Positions 59,124 through 64,000 of a stretch of DNA of 64,000 nt are shown one piece after another. The stretch comes from Psychromicrobium lacuslunae. Its GTDB lineage: Bacteria; Actinomycetota; Actinomycetes; Actinomycetales; Micrococcaceae. Within the stretch, counting starts at the first letter, position 1. Every line of letters starts with the position of its first letter. The stretch is from contig NZ_CP011005.1 in the NCBI RefSeq assembly GCF_000950575.1, forward strand, positions 2,914,001 through 2,978,000. Direction: 5' to 3'. The position numbers were made by a program, and so were the translations under genes. A model generated the notes under the pieces. The model was given only the letters and a program-made list of their open reading frames with translations. It did not search any database and was not told the origin of the DNA.

Positions 59124-62100
59124 CTAGCGAAAATCTCGCGAGTGCATCTGTACCGGTAACGTGAGCTCCTCGAAATGATCAGCCAGCAGATTCGTCACTC
59201 CCTCAGCGGAGCGCTCCAGAATGCCTCGAACAATTAACCCGGCTGACTCTCTGACTACTCGACGGTGCCGGTTCCAAGCTCCTTCTGAGCAGACCACGTT
59301 GATCAGCCCGGTCTCGTCTTCGACATTGATGAAGGTCGTGCTGTTCGCGGTTGCCGGGCGTTGTCGATGCGTTACCACCCCGGCGACTCGGATCCTGCGC
59401 CCGGGCTCTAGGGTTTTCAAATCGAGGGCGCGGGCGATGCCTTGCTTTTGCAGTTCCTTTCTGAGGTGCCGGAGCGGGTGATCTTTGGGCGAAATGCCGG
59501 TGGTCCAGATATCCGAAACCAGCTGATCCAATTCGGTGAAGACCGGCAGCATCGGGGCCTCGTACTGTAATGCGATGCCCGGTAGCTGATCAGCACGCTC
59601 TTGAGAAGCTGGCCCGGCCTGCCAAAGGGCTTCCCTCCGGCTGTTGATTAAGGATTCAAGGGCTCCGGCCGCGGCCAGCGCCTCCAACTGAGCGGTGCTG
59701 GGCTCCACTCGACGGGAGAGGTCAGCCAGATCGCTAAAAGGTGCCTTTGCGCGTTCTGCCACAATGCGTTCGGCCAGCGTGCTGCTGACCGCCTTAATGC
59801 TGGAAAGCCCTAGCCGCACTACGTGGGCCTTGTCCCGGCGGTGGTCGGCTAAGTGGTGATCGGCGTCCTTATCGAAGTTTCGGATTGCTGGCTGCTCGTG
59901 CTCCAAGCAGGAGGCAAGGCCGCTGACCAGATGACTGTTATGACAGTTATGATCGTTACTCTGCGTAGTTGCTTCGGTAGCGGGACTGGCCGGGTGGCCG
60001 ATGTCAGGTGAGTGATTTGATGACCGTCCGCTCGTAGTGATTTCAGGTTCATCGGCGGGCTCGGTCAGGAATTCAAGCCCCGCCTCGACGCCGGAACGCA
60101 GTAGGTCTGGGCCCCTCACCTCGACACCGTGCCGTCGGGCGTCCTCCACCAAGGTGCGCGCGGAGTAGAAACCCATGGGCTGGGAGCGTAAGAGTGAAGC
60201 CAGAAAAGCTGCCGGGTAGTGCAATCGCAACCAGGCGCTGACGTAGACCAGCAAGGCGAAACTAATCGAGTGGCTCTCGGCAAAACCAAAGTTCGCAAAG
60301 GCGGCGATCTGTTGGTAGATCCCCTCAGCAGCCTCGCCAGTGATGCCATTTTCGGCCATTCCGTTGAAGAGTTTGGCTTTGAGGGATTCAATGCGTTCCT
60401 CGCCGCGTTTGGAGCCCATCGCCCGGCGCAGCAGATCGGCGTCCTCCGGTGTGCAGTTACCGACCGCGATGGCCATTTGCATCAGCTGCTCCTGGAAGAT
60501 GGGAACCCCTAGCGTGCGCTTCAAGACCGGTTCCAGTAGCGGATGATCGTAACTGATCTCTGCCTCGGGATCGAGAACTCTGGCAGCGCGTTGCCGCATA
60601 TAGGGATGCACTGCCCCACCCTGGATCGGGCCGGGCCGGACCAAGGCCACCTCGACCACCAAGTCGTAAAATTTGCGGGGCTTGAGTCTCGGCAGAATGC
60701 TGATCTGGGCGCGGCTTTCGACCTGGAAAACCCCAATGCTATCGGCCAGGCAGAGCTGATCGTAGACGGCCTGCTCCTCTTTGGGGATGGTGTCCAGAGT
60801 CCATTGTTCACCGTAGTTATCCCGAACCAGATCGAAGCAGTGTTGCAGTGCGGCGAGCATGCCTAGGCCGAGCAGATCGAACTTCACCAGCCCCATATAG
60901 GCGCAAGCATCCTTATCCCACTGCAACACGGTACGGTTCTCCATCCGGGCATGCTCAATCGGACAGATCTCGCTGACCGGACGCTCGGTAAGCACCATGC
61001 CGCCGGAGTGGATCCCCAAATGCCGGGGAAATTTACTAATATCAGCGGCCAGGCGTTGCACCTCCTCTGGGATGTCGTTCTCCGGTTCGGTGGTGTGGGT
61101 CTTGGGCAGGCCTTGCAGAGCTTTGGAACGCACGCCATAAGCCGCACGCACGCTGCCGCCATAAGGATTTTCCAGTTGCTTCGACCAAGCATCTTGCTGA
61201 CCGCTGGAATAGCCCAGTGCCTTTGCCATATCGCGAACCGCGAATTTGGGCCGGTAACTGATCACATTGGCTACCTGGGCGGCGTTCAACCGACCATAAG
61301 TTTCGTAGACGTGCTGAATCACTTCTTCGCGGCGGCGCGCGTCGAAGTCCACGTCAATATCGGGTTCCTCGTCCCGGATGCTGGAAAGGAAGCGTTCAAA
61401 GGGCAGGTCGTATTTGATCGAATCGACGGCGGTGATGCCGAGCAAATAGCAGACCGCCGAGTTTGCCGCCGAGCCCCGGCCCTGGCAGAGGATGCCTTGC
61501 TTCTTGGCGTACTGCACGATCTCGTGCACGATCAGGAAATAGCCTGGAAAGTCCTTCGCCTCGATCACCGCCAGTTCATTCTCAATCCGCTGACGTTTCT
61601 CCTCGCTGAGATCCGGGTACTTCTCGGCCGCCCCTCGCCAGACTTCGTTCCGCAGATGACTCATCTGAGTTTCACCCTCCGGCAGCGCCAGCTTAGGCAG
61701 CCGGGGCTTGGCTTTATTGAGCGGAAAGGCTAATTGCTCGGCGAGCTGGACGCTATAGCCGACGGCGCTGCTGCCGTCCTGATTACGAAACCGGCCAAAG
61801 CGGTTCTCCATTTCTGCGCCGCTACGCATGAAAGCGCCTGGGCCGGAGGGTAGCCAGCCATCTAGCTCGTCCAGACTGCGCCGGGCCCGGACGGCGGCTA
61901 GAGCCGCTGCGGTGCGATGCTGTTCCGGCCGGGCGTAATGCACATTATTGGTGGCCACCACGGGCAGACCGAGCCTTGCGGCGATACCTGCCAGCAGGTC
62001 ATTAGTGGCGCTGTCCTGCGGGTTGCCGTGATCGTAGAGTTCTACGACGACGTTTTCCGCGCCGAAGAGTGCCACTAAGTTGCTGACTTCCCGCTCGGCT

Positions 62101-62795
62101 GCGGCCCCGCCGTCCTGCTCGGTCAATCCAGCAGCTAATGCTCGGCGCACCGCACCCTTACGGCAACCGGTCAAAATCAGCCAGTGACCGTCCGCCCAAT
62201 TGGCCAATTCGCTGAGTTGGTAACGCGGCCGCCCCTTCTGCGCACCATGAGCCAATTGGCCCTGGGTGATGGCGCTGGAAAGCCGGTGATAGCCCTCGAT
62301 GCCACGGGCCAGAATGAGCAGGTGGTTACCTTCCGGATCGGCCTCGCCGTTTTGCGGTTTGCTCAGACCTAGGGAGAGTTCGGCACCGTAGATCGTTTTG
62401 AGTTGCGGGTAGCTGGCAGCAGCCTCAGCCATAATGGCGGCCCCGTAGAGACCGTCGTGATCAGTGATCGCTAGGGCATGCAGGCCGAGACGGACGGCTT
62501 CCTCGACCAGTTCAGCGGGCTCCGAGGCGCCGTCGAGGAAACTGAAATTCGAGTGCGCATGCAGTTCGGCATAGGGCAGCACCGGGCCCGCCGGGGGGCC
62601 GATCTCAGCCGGAATATAGGGCGGGCGATGATAGCTCCAGGCCGGGGCATCGCCACCGTCAACCTCAGGATAGGCCGCGTTTAAGGATTGCGACGCTTTC
62701 CCTGCTTCATTCTTTTCCGGATGGTTGAGAGCTGGTCGGCCGGAAAGCTTCCGTTCAAATTCTTTCCAGGGCATTGGAGGGTTATGCCATCCCAT
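59124..62795 (-). CDS. dnaE2: Error-prone DNA polymerase III alpha subunit
   Basis: 1223 residues. The N-terminus MGWHNPPMPWKEFERKLSG is characteristic of DnaE2; the PHP domain shows YAELHAHSNFSFLDGAS and the polymerase core EEPDIDVDFDARRREEVI. An OB-fold (TVAGVVTHRQRP-like, near residue 1140) follows. It works with ImuB in SOS-induced translesion synthesis. A His/Asn/Asp-rich insert of about 78 residues (nt ~59830-60065) separates the fingers region from the helix-hairpin-helix part. GGAGG precedes the ATG. Confidence 0.95.
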   Translation of the reverse strand: MGWHNPPMPWKEFERKLSGRPALNHPEKNEAGKASQSLNAAYPEVDGGDAPAWSYHRPPYIPAEIGPPAGPVLPYAELHAHSNFSFLDGASEPAELVEEAVRLGLHALAITDHDGLYGAAIMAEAAASYPQLKTIYGAELSLGLSKPQNGEADPEGNHLLILARGIEGYHRLSSAITQGQLAHGAQKGRPRYQLSELANWADGHWLILTGCRKGAVRRALAAGLTEQDGGAAAEREVSNLVALFGAENVVVELYDHGNPQDSATNDLLAGIAARLGLPVVATNNVHYARPEQHRTAAALAAVRARRSLDELDGWLPSGPGAFMRSGAEMENRFGRFRNQDGSSAVGYSVQLAEQLAFPLNKAKPRLPKLALPEGETQMSHLRNEVWRGAAEKYPDLSEEKRQRIENELAVIEAKDFPGYFLIVHEIVQYAKKQGILCQGRGSAANSAVCYLLGITAVDSIKYDLPFERFLSSIRDEEPDIDVDFDARRREEVIQHVYETYGRLNAAQVANVISYRPKFAVRDMAKALGYSSGQQDAWSKQLENPYGGSVRAAYGVRSKALQGLPKTHTTEPENDIPEEVQRLAADISKFPRHLGIHSGGMVLTERPVSEICPIEHARMENRTVLQWDKDACAYMGLVKFDLLGLGMLAALQHCFDLVRDNYGEQWTLDTIPKEEQAVYDQLCLADSIGVFQVESRAQISILPRLKPRKFYDLVVEVALVRPGPIQGGAVHPYMRQRAARVLDPEAEISYDHPLLEPVLKRTLGVPIFQEQLMQMAIAVGNCTPEDADLLRRAMGSKRGEERIESLKAKLFNGMAENGITGEAAEGIYQQIAAFANFGFAESHSISFALLVYVSAWLRLHYPAAFLASLLRSQPMGFYSARTLVEDARRHGVEVRGPDLLRSGVEAGLEFLTEPADEPEITTSGRSSNHSPDIGHPASPATEATTQSNDHNCHNSHLVSGLASCLEHEQPAIRNFDKDADHHLADHRRDKAHVVRLGLSSIKAVSSTLAERIVAERAKAPFSDLADLSRRVEPSTAQLEALAAAGALESLINSRREALWQAGPASQERADQLPGIALQYEAPMLPVFTELDQLVSDIWTTGISPKDHPLRHLRKELQKQGIARALDLKTLEPGRRIRVAGVVTHRQRPATANSTTFINVEDETGLINVVCSEGAWNRHRRVVRESAGLIVRGILERSAEGVTNLLADHFEELTLPVQMHSRDFR

Positions 62796-62829
62796 GCTGT
62801 ACCTCCGGAAATCTCATAGTGAGTGACAT

Positions 62830-64000
62830 TTAGTCATACCTCGCTTCTGCGAGCCATTCGCCGGCCTGGCAAAACAAGAGCCAGCCGGTATCGGCACTAT
62901 CCACGATCTGGAAACGATGGATTTGCTGGTCCGCGGCGTCCCACCAGCGTTCATCGACCGGCCATGGGCCAGCCCAAGCATTAATCAGCCGCTGCTGGGT
63001 TTTTGCGACACCAGAAGAGGCCGGTGGATCGAAAAAAGCGGGTGATCCGGAGAGCTGTAGACGCTGATTTACCGTAATGGGCTGCCCTGCGGCGTCTAAT
63101 ACTGTTACGGCTGGCGGGTGTTCGAAGAGAGTCGCGGGTGCTGGTCCGGAGAGCGCACCAGGCCACGGCTGGGAACGACTTTTTTGCTCGGCAACGAGCG
63201 GCGGCGAATCGCCCCAAGGAATCAAAACACGGCGTTGTGCCAGCATTCGACCGCCGGTCAGTACCGCTGTCAGCACTGCTCCGTGACCTACCATGCTCTG
63301 AATCCGGGAGAGCCCGTGATGAACGCGTTCCTGCGGACCGTTTCCCCATAAACCTCTGGCATGGGCGGCGCGATCATCGGTAGTCTCCGGGCTCAACACC
63401 ACTTTGACAATGCCGGAGCTCAGTTCCGCGTCCAGAGTTGTCGGCACCCCGACGCTACCTTGCAATTGCCATCGAACTCGATCTAGAACGTCTTCAGCAT
63501 CGAAGAACTGCGGGTGCTTCCAGACCCGCTCCAGCTGCTCTCCGGAGTCGCTAAAGAGTTGCACTCTGAGTTCGGTGCAGACCTGACCAGTCTCAGCAAT
63601 GCCATCGATAAATTTCTCCGCCGATGTTTTGACCGCAAAAGCCAGCTGATCAACGCGCTCTAAAGCGGGTTCAAAGCTGAGCGCAATATCCATATTTCGT
63701 GGTGGGGTGCGGGGTCTTACTGCTCGCGGGTCCAGGCCGCGGGCTAGTAAATGTGCCCGAGCGCCCTCTTCGCCAAAACGGTTTCGTACCTTCCGGTCGG
63801 TGAGCGCGGCAAAATCGCCCAAGGTTTGCAAGCCTAGCCTCTGCAGCAGGGTGGCGAGCTCGGGCTGAGCTAAAACGTCCAATCCCAGGGTCGAGAGAAA
63901 ATCCGGCGAAGCACCGGGGGCCACAATACGACTGGTGCTAGTTTTTCGGGCAGCCTGTTCAGCGGCAAAAATACCGTCCGCAATGCCTACGCTGACCCAG
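62830..64000 (-). CDS. imuB: ImuB-like Y-family DNA polymerase, N-terminal part outside window
   Basis: The frame is open to the last base, beginning WVSVGIADGIFAAEQAARK, which fits the palm region of ImuB (the catalytic acidic residues are lost in ImuB). The helix-hairpin-helix LLQRLGLQTLGDFAALTDRKVRNRFGEEG and little-finger domain follow. It links DnaE2 to the beta clamp in the mutasome. The gene ends 34 bases before dnaE2, so the two are co-transcribed; imuA and the LexA site would be off the right edge. Confidence 0.9.
   Translation of the reverse strand, partial: WVSVGIADGIFAAEQAARKTSTSRIVAPGASPDFLSTLGLDVLAQPELATLLQRLGLQTLGDFAALTDRKVRNRFGEEGARAHLLARGLDPRAVRPRTPPRNMDIALSFEPALERVDQLAFAVKTSAEKFIDGIAETGQVCTELRVQLFSDSGEQLERVWKHPQFFDAEDVLDRVRWQLQGSVGVPTTLDAELSSGIVKVVLSPETTDDRAAHARGLWGNGPQERVHHGLSRIQSMVGHGAVLTAVLTGGRMLAQRRVLIPWGDSPPLVAEQKSRSQPWPGALSGPAPATLFEHPPAVTVLDAAGQPITVNQRLQLSGSPAFFDPPASSGVAKTQQRLINAWAGPWPVDERWWDAADQQIHRFQIVDSADTGWLLFCQAGEWLAEARYD

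Noticed and set aside
60951-61733. 260-codon frame antisense to dnaE2
   Set aside because: Lies within the conserved polymerase core; a by-product of codon bias.
1-64000. tRNA genes, CRISPR array, insertion sequence or prophage
   Set aside because: No cloverleaf with a GGTTCRA-type arm, no regularly spaced direct repeats, and no transposase, integrase or phage gene was seen on reading both strands; a dedicated scan could still find a tRNA that I missed.

Overview
The window reads as chromosomal DNA of a Gram-positive actinobacterium, most likely a Micrococcaceae member of moderate GC (Renibacterium/Psychromicrobium/Arthrobacter-like). Support comes from the PadR/ABC1, SorC, NgcE-type ABC and ImuB-DnaE2 gene sets, frequent GTG starts, ATGA/GTGA start-stop overlaps, a LAxTG-type cell-wall signal and an Erm enzyme of the actinobacterial kind. 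The genus call is an inference. I saw no tRNA, rRNA, CRISPR array, transposase or prophage gene.

Layout: (1) 1-9100: a truncated PAP2-diacylglycerol kinase gene, a two-gene ABC exporter followed by a NarL-type two-component system, a PadR/ABC1-kinase pair and an M18 aminopeptidase. (2) 9165-17400: DUF1345 protein, MHS-type transporter and an erm gene with a candidate leader-peptide attenuator, interspersed with three related hairpin elements; then rpsF-ssb-rpsR-rplI with a leader that can mask its own Shine-Dalgarno, and dnaB behind a group of DnaA-box-like sites. (3) 17462-31733: two tandem secreted papain-like peptidases sharing a conserved 5' UTR, a small secreted protein resembling an aerolysin-type pore-forming module, a complete trans-4-hydroxyproline catabolic operon, its GntR regulator, and two cytosolic prolyl peptidases. 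Together these could take collagen-like material to 2-oxoglutarate. (4) 31973-40232: DUF1905, GNAT, a LAxTG-anchored protein co-transcribed with a Tat purple acid phosphatase behind a start-masking hairpin, an MFS exporter divergent from an ArsR-like regulator with twin operators, and a MATE pump. (5) 40309-46512: amino-sugar kinase, RpiR regulator, SIS protein and NgcEFG-like ABC importer. (6) 46665-50686: CGNR regulator, EamA exporter, TetR regulator with an HMA-like C-terminal domain, and divergently a BNR-propeller protein paired with a ThiS/MoaD ubiquitin-like protein. (7) 50745-58916: polyol ABC importer, SorC regulator, xylulokinase, flavoprotein reductase and polyol dehydrogenase, fitting D-arabitol use. 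(8) 59124-64000: dnaE2 and the 3' part of imuB (mutagenic SOS polymerases).

The least explained items are the BNR/ubiquitin-like pair with its TetR-HMA neighbour, the erm leader carrying an RLR motif, the hairpin hiding the ribosome site of the LAxTG gene, and the protease plus pore-former plus hydroxyproline grouping. Functional calls rest on motif recognition by eye; no database search was run.
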